Shown here: piece after piece, positions 32,640-46,000 of the stretch | How positions within the stretch are numbered: the first letter of the stretch is position 1 | Layout: each line of letters begins with the position of its first letter | Source of the DNA: Spongilla lacustris | Lineage: Eukaryota > Porifera > Demospongiae > Spongillida > Spongillidae | Length of the DNA stretch: 64,000 nt | Direction: 5' to 3' | Assembly: GCA_949361645.1 (NCBI GenBank) | Contig: OX442415.1 | Coordinates: 8,773,254 to 8,837,253 of the forward strand | The notes under the pieces: generated by a model | Seen by the model: only the letters and a program-made list of their open reading frames with translations | Databases searched by the model: none | Told to the model about the DNA's origin: nothing | Translations under genes and position numbers: made by a program

Positions 32640-34060
32640 ATACACACCTACAAACATCTCTAGATCCGTTAAATGGAAAGTCCAATAATGTGACAACAGT
32701 AACCATGACTACCGGAGGTCGTAGGGCAGTTCTACCATCTCTTTAGTAAGGGTTGGATGGTCCTTTACCACACGATCAAGTTCAGAAGCTCCTCTGGTGG
32801 TGAAGTCATTGCCATATAGGTCAAGTATCTTCAGTTTAGAGTGTTCAAGACCCTTGGCCAGTGTACATATAGCATCATCATCCAGACCACACCCTCTCAA
32901 CTCCAGGTCTTCCAATGTTTGGTTGTTGGTCAGTAGATGTACTGAGGAGGGAACAACAAGACATCAGGTATGTTATGTGTATTTAAGCACAGCACCAAAC
33001 ATCAACAACACACACAATATCAAACAAAATCTAACAAGAGGTGGATCATGTGAGTCCCATGTGATCCTCAGGTTACTCCCTTAGCTTGAATGTTCCACAG
33101 TATCTTTCCGGAGGTATCCAATTGCACCCCCCATCTCTGTGGCACCTATCAGGTGTCCTCCTCTATGGGGTGTCTGATGTCTGGCTGGCTTTAGCTTCCA
33201 ACTGAATACTTGCCTCACCAGATTGTGCTTCTGAGGCTTCCTGTTCCAACCTCTTCACTGACCACTTACTCCCCACTTCAGGACCCACTTGGCCTGCATC
33301 ACCATTTTCAACTGTACCTTATGGCAGGGGGGCACACACTAAGGATGGTGCCCCCATTCTACATTGTAAATGATTGGCGAGGGGGGGCAGCACTGGATCC
33401 AGCATAGCCTTTGAAGAAGGAGGGGGGTGGCGCCCCCCCCCCCATGGCATATGACCCTCTGGCAGCAATATTGCAGGACCTCCCACCTCCCCACCCCACA
33501 TGCTTCCATTTGATAATTACACACATGTATACCCTCGTACGTCCACGAGTTGATTATGTGTTGCGTCATCAATGAAGCAGTGGAACATGGCAGGGCATGG
33601 ACACTTTAGACTCCACCCCCCCCCACCTCCCACAGTTTTCGTGCCCCCTCTAGTAAATATCTCCCCCCCACCCCCCCCCCCCCCTCATAGATCCGGAGCT
33701 GGGGGTGATCCTATTTAGACCTGATCAGGGGAAGGAGGCATGTGGTGCTGTGAAGTGTATTTTGCTTAAATATTGATGATGCAATAAACAAATCAATGAT
33801 GGCCACATACTGCCTTACATGGGCCCCTGGTGGTCCCATGGCACCCCATGTTGTAAGGCCACAGGGGTGGTAGGTGCCCCCCAGGCCCCCTGGCCGTAAC
33901 TGAGACAACTAAATAATCCACCCACATAGGTCTGGGGACTGGGGTAGGCACATCCACACAGGTCTCGGGACTAGGGTAGGGACATCCACACAGGTCTGGG
34001 GACTGTAGTAGGGACATCCACACAGGTTTGTTCAAATGGCTAGCGAATAGAGCTACGGCG
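32640..34060. repeat. Terminal-exon block, copy 2
   Basis: Second copy of 27110-28440. It differs by indels (for example 33,005-33,030) and by point changes that include the LRR strand codons. The two copies enclose the 5' part of the PI3K-like region. Confidence 0.75.
32709..32941 (-). CDS. NLR-B terminal LRR exon with stop codon
   Basis: This 233-nt last exon enters in phase 1 (acceptor CCTCAG|TAC) and ends with TAG. It encodes the final LRRs: LEDLELRGCGLDDDAICTLA, LKILDLYGNDFTTRGA, and a charged tail ending ELPYDLR. A second copy lies at 27176-27408, so the last exon may have an alternative. Confidence 0.78.
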
Positions 34061-37000
34061 TAAAGGACACGTTTCTGCAAATCTGAATCAAATTTCACCC
34101 AAACTTATTTTATGGGTAGGACGGTCATGTGACATGCCAAAAAGCCCTGTACTTATCTTCAAAATGGAGAAGTTATATGCAAGATTAGGAGTTGTGTTGG
34201 CACTGGGTTTAGGGTGTAGAATATGGGAAGATACTGATTCTAGCTGTTTTGGTGCAATTCCACCTGCCTCCAAACTATGATGTTTTGATAGGCTATCAGG
34301 TTGGGGGAGGCATACAGAGAACACAGAGCTTAGCACATACAGTACAACAGCTCCTCCCCCTGTCCCTTCCCTTGCACACATGTACACACAGGTTAATATT
34401 CACTACTTGTGATTCTCAAGTGCTCATGTTACACTGTGGACCCTTTCTTGTCAGTGTGTTAGTTGGGCCAGTGTATAGGCTCAACAAAAGTCACAATGCC
34501 ACTGATGTTTACTGTTAATATGTCGCCTCTGAGAGGATGGGCAAATTGACAGTGTCACTTCCTGCATTTCAGGATTAGTTCCTGTCACCTAGGCTACCCG
34601 CCAGGCACCATTGTAGATGTTAGCCACATACCCTTTTATGTCACACATATCCATATTTAGTTGACAACACACCACAATGTGTACAGCTTCAGTGTGTACA
34701 GCTGTATTCCCACCTTTGCAGTGTGCTAGTATCAACAGGCACAAAGCAGTGCAATCTTTGGGTAGCAGCTATGGTTTTGGCCTTGGAGGGAGAGCCTTTC
34801 ATGCAGCAAGGTTTCTTCATTGCCCCGCCCATTCTTTGGTGGTGATGTATTTAAAAGTGATACCCTGTAACTGGTGTAACTGGGCATGGCAGAAGGTACA
34901 AAGTTCATGGGGTGTTGTGATTTTGTCAGTGTACAAGTTGTGGCATCACATCAAGTAAATATGTGTGACATAAAAGGGTATGTGACTGCCATCTACAATG
35001 GTGCCTGGTGGGTAGCCTGGGTGACAGGAACGTATCCTGAAATGCAGGAAGTGACACTGTCATTTCTTCATCCGTGTGTCCAAGGAAAAGGTCACAATAC
35101 CATCTCCACAACAACATCTCCACAACAGACGACCTCTAAGAGGTGACCTTTTGTACATAGTCATGTCACATGACCCCCTACCCATAAAATAAGTTTCAGT
35201 CAGACATGTGTACGCTTGGGTAGCAAATATACCGGTACAGAAATATAGGTGTACATTTGATTGCTTGCAATTAGTGAGATGATCTTGGGGACTAGGGTAG
35301 GGACATCCACACAGGTCTGGGGACTGGGGTAGGGATATCCACACAGGTCTGTGTGGGCTACTCAAAATACTATTAGTACCATTCCAATAATTTGCACTTT
35401 TTTAAACTTCAGGTTGAATTTGTTCACATAGATAAAAGTGACCTGAATTGATTTTTCTGTACTAAGTAAATGCCCCCACCCACCCCAACCCACACACACC
35501 CACACAAATATACACAGTAACATACACGCACACACACACATACACACACATACCTTGCCCTGCTACCAACAGTAATATTATCTCCACAAATGTTCTACAG
35601 TACATGTACGACTACTGGTACTACTTACCAAGACTGGCTATGCTTTGGTCATCAAACTTGTTATTTGATAGGTCAAGTGAAGTCAATGCGGTGTTCATTC
35701 CAACAGCATTGCACACTTCACTAACACCATGTGGGCCTAGTCCACAGCCCCATAGTCCAAGTGATGTGAGGACCTTGTTCTCTCTTAGCATTGTCCCTGT
35801 GTAATAAAGGTACGTAACCATAGTTACTAACCAGCTCCATTATGTACCTACATGTACATAAGTGATGTTATAGAGGTCAGAGGTCAGATGATTGCTTGTA
35901 ATTAGTAGGATGTTCTGGGGGGTTAGGTTAGGGACATCCACACAGGTCTGGGGACTGGGGTAGGGACATCCACACAGGTCTGGGGACTGGGGTAGGTACA
36001 TCCACACGGGTCTGGGGACTAGGGAGGGACAGTCTAGGCAAGGGTAGAGACACCCTCACACGTCTGGGGACTGGGGTAGGGACATTCACACAGGACTGGG
36101 GACTGGGGTAGGGACACCCACACAGGTTTGTGCAAACAGCTAGTGAATAGTGCTACGGCTTAAAGGATTGCCTCTGCTCAAAATTTGTGAGAGAGACACA
36201 ATTGGTGTGGCACATAGATGGTCATAACAATCAAACCTTTTGGGTTTATCAGGACCTACGTTAGTAGGTCCTGTGTAGGATTTCAAGTGTGATGAACATG
36301 ATTAACAAAACACCCGATTCCACTATTGTCGATGCATCGTAGAATCAGTTGGACTTTAGCAAGTGTATTAGGTTACAGCCGAAGATTACTTACAAGGTAG
36401 TAAAACTGCAGACGCTTAGAAAACTCAGACAACAGAGATAACGCTCTCTCGTTCCCACACTCTAACCAAAAAAACGATTCCTTCCAGATCTGATAAGATA
36501 AGATTTACAGATAAGAGGTGTTTTGCACTGTATCTTTGTCACGATTGAAGCCATTATGCGGAAGCACTAGAACCAACAAGTTACAAACTTAGTGCCGAGT
36601 TGGATTTGTTTTATTATTTTCGTAAGGGGAGCTATGCTTGACACAAATTCGCAACTTAGTTGTTAGCAATAGCCCACAACAGATTTTATCAGCCCTTGGA
36701 AGCCATAAAGTGGAGATCCAGAATAAACTTGTGGTTGAACACGTGTTTCTGGCGAGTGTAGTATGCAGCTCAGCTGCAGTCGCTAAGAGAAATGCAAAGA
36801 ATATTGCTAGTGCAATTATGACACTGACAGTTGTGGTTGTGCTGACGAGTCGCACGGTGAAGCTCCGAAAGACCGTTCTTTGCCTGAGCCAGTTGGCATT
36901 GGTTGGCCATGGGTGAAGGGTACAGGTGAGCTACCTAACATACAACGGGAGAATGTTACTATATTTGCGCCCCCCCCCCCCCCATGTAAGCAAGCTGTCA

Positions 37001-40000
37001 AAGATGACCTGTTGGTAGGACCATTTATAAGTGAGTTTTGATCAATGCCGACAATGGTAACGGGAATGTCCTCCACAAATGTGTGTCCTCTATAGTGGTC
37101 CCCACCAGAGCAAATCAGGTGCTGCTCATTCAAGCTGCAAGGGTGATGGGAAATGGAACACCATCCCACCAGGATGGGGGTAAACCACTCGGAAAAGGTG
37201 GGTGTATATGACTGTATGTATTTAGATGTGTGTGCCATGTCTCATGGATATGTTGCCAAGTGGTGTAGTGTTGTGCTAGCTATCCCCTCCCCTTCCCTCC
37301 TGTCTCATCTTCTCTTCTCTCCTACCCGTCCTCTCCATTCCCTTCTCCCTTCACCTCATCTCCCAAATCTCTCTTCTCTCTTCCTCTCCCCCTTCCCTCC
37401 TTTCTCCATTCTCTTCTAAAAGACAAGCAGAACACATATGAAAATGAAAGCTAGTAGCCCTATTAAAAGAACGACCTTTAAGTTTAGTTGGAGCCCAACT
37501 ACGTGTACTTCAAGTTTTACCAAAGCAAAAGCACATGCTTGTTTATTGTACGAAGAGGATCAGAATTCGAAATAAAAGGCAGGCAATCTTTTGTGGGAAT
37601 GGCCAATTGCTCTGATCATATACATGTACTCACAACAAGGACAGACATTTATGGCGATTATTCCTGATGCCTTTACTACTGGCTTTGAAAAACATATGAG
37701 TACCTTCAGTCAAGAGGTGAGGGCTTTGAATCCTGTGATGATAGTTGTGATAGAGATTCATGTGGCCGGGTGTGGGCTATGTCAGTTTAGGATGCTCTGG
37801 TTGGAGCCATGGGAAGGGCATTTATGGTTTGAGCTCACATCATATATTGTGACTTCATACTAATGCCTCTCTTCCTCCACTACTACTTTGTTTAAGGGAT
37901 CCCCTCGCCTTCCAGTCACATGCCAATTCAGAGACATTAACTGTTTAAAGGAAATTGATTGTGATGTGATTTAATGATGATAGCAAGTGAGCAGAACAAA
38001 TTGTCTTATTGATACTGCTGTGATGTATGTGATGCAATGGGTTGTATTCCAAGATTCCCCTTCCTTCTACGTTTGTGCTCATATGCATGCAATGTATAAG
38101 TACATGTCGGAACCCGCCAGGGAAAAAAAAGAAAGTGAAACAAGATATAAAAACTTAATTAAAATAAAATTCATGATGTAGGATTTGTATAGATAGCAAT
38201 TGAAGGAAATAAGGAATTACGGATATTATGCATTAAGGACACAGGGGTGGTAGGTACACACACACATACAAACACACATACACACACGCACACACTCATA
38301 CAAACACACACACACACACACCTTGCCCTGCTACCAACAGTAATATTATCTTCACAAATGTTCTACAGTACATGTACATGTACCACTACTGGTACAACTT
38401 ACCAAGACTGGCTATGCTTTGGTCATCAAACTTGTTCTCTGATAGGTCAAGTGAAGTCAATGTGGTGTTCATTCCAACAGCATTGCACACTTCACTAACA
38501 CCATGTGGGCCTAGTCCACAGCGCCATAGTCGAAGTGATGTGAGGACCTTGTTCTCTCTTAGCATTGTCCCTGTGTAATAAACGCACGTAACCATAGTTA
38601 CTAACCAGCTCCATTATGTACCTACATGTATATAAGTGATGTTATAGAGGTCAGATGATTGCTTGTAATTAGTCGGATGTTGGGGGTTCGGTTAGGGACA
38701 TCCACAGGTCCGGGGAATCGAATACGTATACCCACACAGGTATGGGGACTGGGGCAGAGACCCACACAGGTCTGGGGACTGGGGAGGGACACCCACACAG
38801 GTTTGTGCAAATGGCTGTGTGGGCTACTCAAACCAGTACAAAATACTATTAGTACCTTTACAATAATATGCACTTTTTAAAACTTCAGGTTGAATTTGTT
38901 GATAAGTGACCTGAATTATGTACTAAGTAAATGCCCCCACACCCACACATACACACACATACATGTACACACACATACACACATGCAAACACACCCACAC
39001 ATAAAACACACATACACAAACATACACATATGCAAACACACTCATACACACACACACACACACACACACCTTGCCCTGCTACCAACAGTAATATTATCTT
39101 CACAAATGTTCTACAGTACATGTACCACTACTGGTACTACTTACCAAGACTGGCTATGCTTTGGTCATCAAACATGTTCCATGATAGGTCAAGTGAAGTC
39201 AATGTGGTGTTCATTCCAACAGCATTGCACACTTCACTAACACCATGTGGGCCTAGTCCACAGCCCCTTAGTCTAAGTGATGTGAGGACCTTGTTCACTC
39301 TTAAAATCGTCCCTGTGTAATAAAGGTACGTAACCATAGTTACTAACCAGCTACATTATGTACCTACATGTACATAAGTGATGTTATAGAGGTCAGAGGT
39401 CAGATGATTGCTTGTAATTAGTCGGATGTTCTGGGGGGTTAGGTTAGGGACATCCACACAGGTCTGGAGAGACTGGGGTAGGGACACCCACACAGGTCTG
39501 GGGACTGAGGCAGAGACCCACACAGGTCTGGGGACTGGGAGGGACACCCACACAGGTCTGTGCAAATGGCTGTGTGGGCTACTCAAACCAGTACAAAATA
39601 CTATTAGTACCTTTCCAATAATTTGCATCCTATTTGCATAAATATTGGAAAGGTAGTATTAATTTATTGAAATATAAAATAAGAGAATACATGAAAGGAA
39701 TAAATGCACATATTATTATATACACTAAAATATAAAATCAAGTAAGTACATAGCATGGATACACGATAATGTGTACTAAAGGTGGCAGTCAGACAGTAAA
39801 CTAAAGAGTAGATAAGACTTGTGCAACCTTTGTAATCAGGTCTACAGGGGAGTGATTAAAGGTAAGGCCTATTGATTTGATCGAGCTCCTCTGATGCACA
39901 TGATGGAAGAGCGTAGAAGGGAGTAGGAGAGATGACATCCAGTCTTCAGCTGTGTGTGCATGCCATTCCCCAGATCACATGATAACCACTCCACCAACCC

Positions 40001-43000
40001 TTCCATTTGAAGATGATAACAATCGACCCTGAATCTCTCTCTGGACCCCATGCAACTCTGGTGAACTACGGGATCAGTTCCTCTGCCACATGTTCCACAT
40101 CTATTGACTTCAATACCACAGTCTCTGGGTACCTTGTCACATAGTCACTAGGACATACTTCTTTCCTGACCTCCTGCTCATAAGAGGTCCAACAATGTCC
40201 ATCGCGATCCTCCAGTCAACAACCAGCAACACCAATTGCTCAATCCCCAGGCCTGCTCCTTCCACATGGGGTTGGCAATGTTGATATAGCACCCCGCTCT
40301 CTACATAGAACCACACGTTCCCCTTCATGCACTCTCCTTTTGCCACTTTCCACAATGGCTGCAAAGTAGGGTCTTTCCGCTGCAATCTCCGGATCCCTTC
40401 CACATTGAACAACTTCTCCCCCTCTCCATCGAGGTGCTTTGGCTTCTCCGAAGCCTTCAAGCCTTCCACTGTGTGCAGCACTGCTGCGTTGTCCAAACTA
40501 TTCCTTAGCTGCACTCTGCTATCCATTGCAACGTCACTATCCACCTGCTCCACCACAGGGGTAAAGGCCTTTGCCCCACTCTGCTTCTCTACGTGCATCT
40601 TCTTCCATCTGCTTCTTTGCCTGAGCCCACGTAGTCATTGCCATCACCAAACTCTTCTTGATACCTTGAACCGTCGGGCCAATCTTCACCAGCTCCGGTA
40701 CATCTCTTCCCAACAGCACCGACATTGGAAGCTTTTTAACAGCTGCTGCCTCCAACCAGTAGTGCTCCTCGTCCACAATGACTTCGACTGGGGCTAACGG
40801 ATAGGGTACTCTATGCCAGTGTACCCAACACCATCACGTTCCTTCCCAACAGTCTCTTCCTGGGTACCAGACATGATCACACCAGCATTCTCCCCACACC
40901 AATGTCCAACACCACATGGGAGACATCCATACCCTCTACCTTTGCGCTCCTCACAGGAACCAAGGTATCTCCACTTTCTGCCTCTTGGAACTTCTGACTA
41001 TTCCTAACTCCCTCGACTGGGACACTTACTGGAGAAATGACCAATCTGATGGCATAAATAACACCTCGGACCTCTACAGAGGCTTCTCTGCTATGGCCTC
41101 CTTAGTACAAGTGTATCTCTGTGGAGTTATCACTCTCCTGCAAAGTCTCAACTTCGTTGACACACTGCCTCTGCTTCATTGGGCCTCCTTCCTTACGTCA
41201 AGCCCGTTCGTACGTATCCAGCATCTTGCCCATCTTCACAATACCATCCACCTTATATTCATGCAGCCACTTTTTTGGTAAGCTTCCTCGATTAAATCAA
41301 ACATCCGTCCGCCCTCCTTGGACTCAGCATCCTGGCACCTTTTCATCAGGTCACACTCTTTAGACTCTTCCTTCTCTTCCAGGTCAGCTTTGCTCCATGG
41401 CAATGCAAACCAGACATGCAATTTAATTATGCCCATGCAATAAACAAATCACTGATGGCCACATACTGCCTCACATGGGCCCCTGGTGGTCCCATGGCAC
41501 CCCATGTTGTAAGGCCACAGGGGTGGTAGGTGCCCCCTAGACCCCCTGGCCGCAAAAGAGACTACTGCATAATCCACCCACATAGGTCTGGGGACTGGGG
41601 TAGGCACATCCACACAGGTCTAAGGACTGGGATAGGAACACCCACACAGGTCTGGGGACTGGGAGACATACCCCATTACATGTGTCCTTTACATGCAAGC
41701 ATGAAGATGGATATGAGAGGTTTTGATAGCCTATCAAAACATAAACATATGTGGTTAGGTTGGAGGCAAGGTGGCAAACAGCTAGAATCCACCTGCTAAT
41801 TTTACACATAGGTTTTCCATAATTGAAGACTATTTAGGAAATGTTTACAGTACAAAATGGTATTAATCATGGCAAGGGTGTAGGTGGTGCAGTAAAAAGG
41901 CAAGCAGCCAAGGCCAGTTTGCAGCGTGTATGCAGTGACCAAATCACAACACCCCACAAACTTTGTACCCTCTACCATACCCAGTTACACCAGTTACAGT
42001 TCCAACCAGGGCCTGTGACAGCATAGGATTACTACTAACCACACACTGGTTATGTTACGTAATATTAGCAACTTACCAAGACTGGCTATGCTTTGGTCAT
42101 CAAACATGTTCTCTGATAGGTTAAGTGAAGTCAATGTGGTGTTCATTCCAACAGCATTGCACACTTCACTAACACCATGTGGGCCTAGTCCACAGATCCT
42201 TAGTTCAAGTGATGTGAGGACCTTGTTCTCTCTTAGCATTGTCCCTGTGTAATAAAGGTATGCAACCATAGTTACTAACCAGCTACATTATGTACCTCAA
42301 TATACTCCACCTCCAAATACACACCCACCTGACTACTTATAGTTATAAATGGCAGCATCTCATTATATCAACTCCAATTAGAGCACCATCATTTGGTTAC
42401 TCTTGTTCTTAACATGAGATACAGATGCATTAGAGATGTAATCATTTGGTTTGAATTATCATACATTCACATGACATAAAGGGGGGTTACATGATGAAAG
42501 ACCCTAACACACAGCCGATCAGATCAAGCTTACTTAGCAGACATGCTTATTGTGTGCACATTCAACATAACATATATATATATATATACAGCCGACATAT
42601 TAAGTCCAAACCACTGCATACTCCCCTGATAATATTCCTCAGTGTAATCTAATTAAAGAGCATCACTCAAGGACCCATCAAATGTACCATGATGTTGTGG
42701 GATAACCATTTCTCTCCAAGGTAACATGGAGCACATAAGGTTAGCTGTGTAGGTGGTAGTTAACAGCTGCTATCCCAGGTATGGTTACTAGGGGGAGGAG
42801 GGGGAGGTTGGCCCACCACTTAGAGGTACCTAGAGGTCTTGGACCTTTTAGCTGTAAGAAATTGATTATCTCATCTGATATATAATTAGTTCATATTTGT
42901 AAGCTCCATTTGTAATATGTGACAGCTTTACCCATAGCCTCAATGCTCACCTAGAACAATAGCTCCTTGGTCCCCCAGCTTATCATTGCCAAAGAGGTCA

Positions 43001-46000
43001 ATACTCTTGATGTAGTCAAAGGCTCTTCCCTTCTCAACCACTGTCAGCATCTTCATACACTCTGCATTGATGGAGCACCACTCTAGCTCAAGGCTCCATG
43101 GCTGTCTGCTGTTGGCAATACAGTACCCAAGAACATAATAGTCAAATGGATCCAAAGTTGTATCCTCCAATCTCAACTCCCACTCTCTGTGACCCATACA
43201 CTTCTGTATGAGGTCAGGATCATGTGCTTCAAACAACCAATGAAGGCTTTCAACCAGCTTTCTTCCACCCCCCTCCTGGAATGCTGAGATACTTTGTATA
43301 TCATCTTGTGATTGGAGCTTGGTCAGACCAGCCATGAACCTCACAACCATTGTCATATTGCTCTCACCAAAGGATGTCCTTACAAACTCGGCCCTCTCAC
43401 CAGGAGGCAGTGATGATACATACAAGGCTGCCATGAACTCCTGTACAGTTTTATGGATGAAGTGATATGAAGATGAACCAGAGCTCTCCAAGTACAGTTC
43501 TGGGACCTCTTGGAGCAGACCTGTATACAGCAATGGACCATCACTGATATGGGAATACAGACATGCATGTATGCACAGCAGTAGTTACTTGGGGGGTGCC
43601 CCCCACATTACCCCTCACATGTAAAGGGGTATTAGTAGAAAAGGTTAGTAAGCTGGGGAGGAGCTTGACAGAATAGAATAGGTTTCATGTATGATATACA
43701 CACGTATTACTATAAATGGTGTGCATTCAAACGTCATGTACATGTACTCCCATCCCAATGGACCCTTTGCATGAAGGATCGGAAGTACGATAAACGTCAC
43801 GTCTGAAGTACTAGAGACTTCGCGGACCTTTGCGTAATAAAATGGCAACGCTCAGAGTCATTCCTTCCGGATTGGACTATGATCCTTCGGCCGATCCAGT
43901 TCTTGGTCAAACTATGCTGCCAATAGTGAGTTTGACCGAGTCTGGCATACATGTATCCAGAGCCTTTTTTAAAGCCATCCATTCAAAAAGCATTACTATT
44001 GGCAGCATAGTGCAAGTGGGAAGGAATGACTCAGAGCATTATTACGCAAAGGTCAGCGAACGTGACACGATGTCTCTAGGCAACTGCTGTGGTTTTTACT
44101 CCAGAGGTGATGTTTATCATACTTCCGATCTTTCATGCAAAGGGTCCATTTGTTTTACAAGTTATTAAAAATGTACTGTAAGAATGATAACTTCTTGGCC
44201 CACAGGGGTACCTGCAGTGAATAGTCTTGTCCCCAGACCTGTGGATGGATTAGGATTTAGGAGTGCAAGGATGGAGGAGGGGTGTGCAGGAGGGGGTAAC
44301 CCTACTGCCCAGTACAATAAAGTTCTCCCATTGGGGTCTGGGGCAAAGCCCTAGCCTCTTTGCAATGGGCAGCTGCTTGTACCTCACACCATATGGTACA
44401 TGTACTCACAGGCCACACCCCAAATGTTGTTACTATAGAAACAAACAGGTCACACCCCTTCCTACCTAATGTCTCCAATGCACCACCGATTCCATGGAAT
44501 ATCAGCCGATCTTCTTTAGTGCCATCATATGCTAGCTTGGCCAGTACCAGCAGTTGTGAAATAGTTTCCTCTGACACATCACCAAGCCAAGGGTATCTTG
44601 ATGGTTTGTCTGTGAACAGTGGGATCAAAACATGTCTATGTTCACACCAGTCACCACCACCTGTACACTACTGGATCAGTACACATGTAGATAAATGATA
44701 TGGATACCCAATTCTTGAAATAACAAGCCACTTCAAATCAAGATTCATGTGGTCACCAAAATGTAATACCACGTCCACCTGTACTACTGGTAGTATGTGT
44801 ACATGTGCTTACTACATGCACACCACTGGATCAGCTAGTACATATACATGTGTGCACACAAAATTATGATTTAATGCCATTGATGAAGCACAGCATGGAT
44901 GACAAATTCTTGAAATAACTGGCCACTTCAAATCAAGACTTGTAGCACCAAAATGTATTTATGTTATACCATATCCACTTGTACTACTGGTAGTACGTAC
45001 ATGTGTACATTGTGTACATGTGCATAATACTGTAGAGTACGTCAAGTAAGACCCCTTCCCTCCCCCCCCCCCCCCCCCCCAAATAAAAAGGCTCGTGTTA
45101 GAATGAGCATATTGTTGTGATCTCGAGCTCTGCTGTGTGCTGTTCATCAAAACCTTGTTAGAGCACATTTCTTTACAGAAACGTTGAAGCTAGCGTTAAT
45201 GGTTATGACGATAAGCTCATTTAAACATGAGCCTTTTTGGTGGGTGCATAAGGGGGAGGGGGGGGGCTTACTTGACGTACTATGCACTGTAGAACACATC
45301 CACTGACAGGCAAGCTCACACTTACTTGGGATGGTACATGTTCTCTTGGGTCTCTCGGTAGCTGGAGGTTTCACTGACTTCTGCTCATGACGTTTCAGTA
45401 CAGTCTTGACCGACAATTGATACACTTCTGTGTGAGTTTGAGGAGGTTGGCTTTTGTTCTTCATCTGGTCTCTGAATACCTGTACAACGATGGCACAGTT
45501 AAGGGGAACATACATTAAGCCATGGATGTGAGGATGATGTTCAAGATAGGACTTCAGCTGGTCCCTTAACTCCTTGTTGTGTTCAAGGGCACCATCAACA
45601 TATTGCTGGATCTCTTCCTTACCAAAACCAATCACCTCAATGTACTGACATTTCATTGAGTGACACAGCTGATGGAGGTTTTGGTTAGCTGAAGGTCGGG
45701 TTGACACCAACACTGTCATCTTAGGAAGCACCTCCCCTCTGATGATGTCAGCAAAGATGGATGATGTCTGCAGATGGGAAGACAGCTCATCATAGCCATC
45801 AAGAACCATCATCACACCATCTCCATCTTGTGACCTTATCCAATCTACAACAGCCTCATGTTCTTGGGGTGCCTGTCCTTTATAACGAAAAAGGTCAGAT
45901 ATGTCCTTGGCATTCTGCACGCTCTCATCCCTCAAGCGTAGGAGGACAACAAGATGGTAGCCATGAAGGATCTCCTTTTGGGACCAGCAGACCCCAAGGT

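Noticed and set aside
36816..37238. 140-residue minus frame in an NLR-B intron
   Set aside because: No domain recognised and no splice or start support; kept only as an unexplained open frame.
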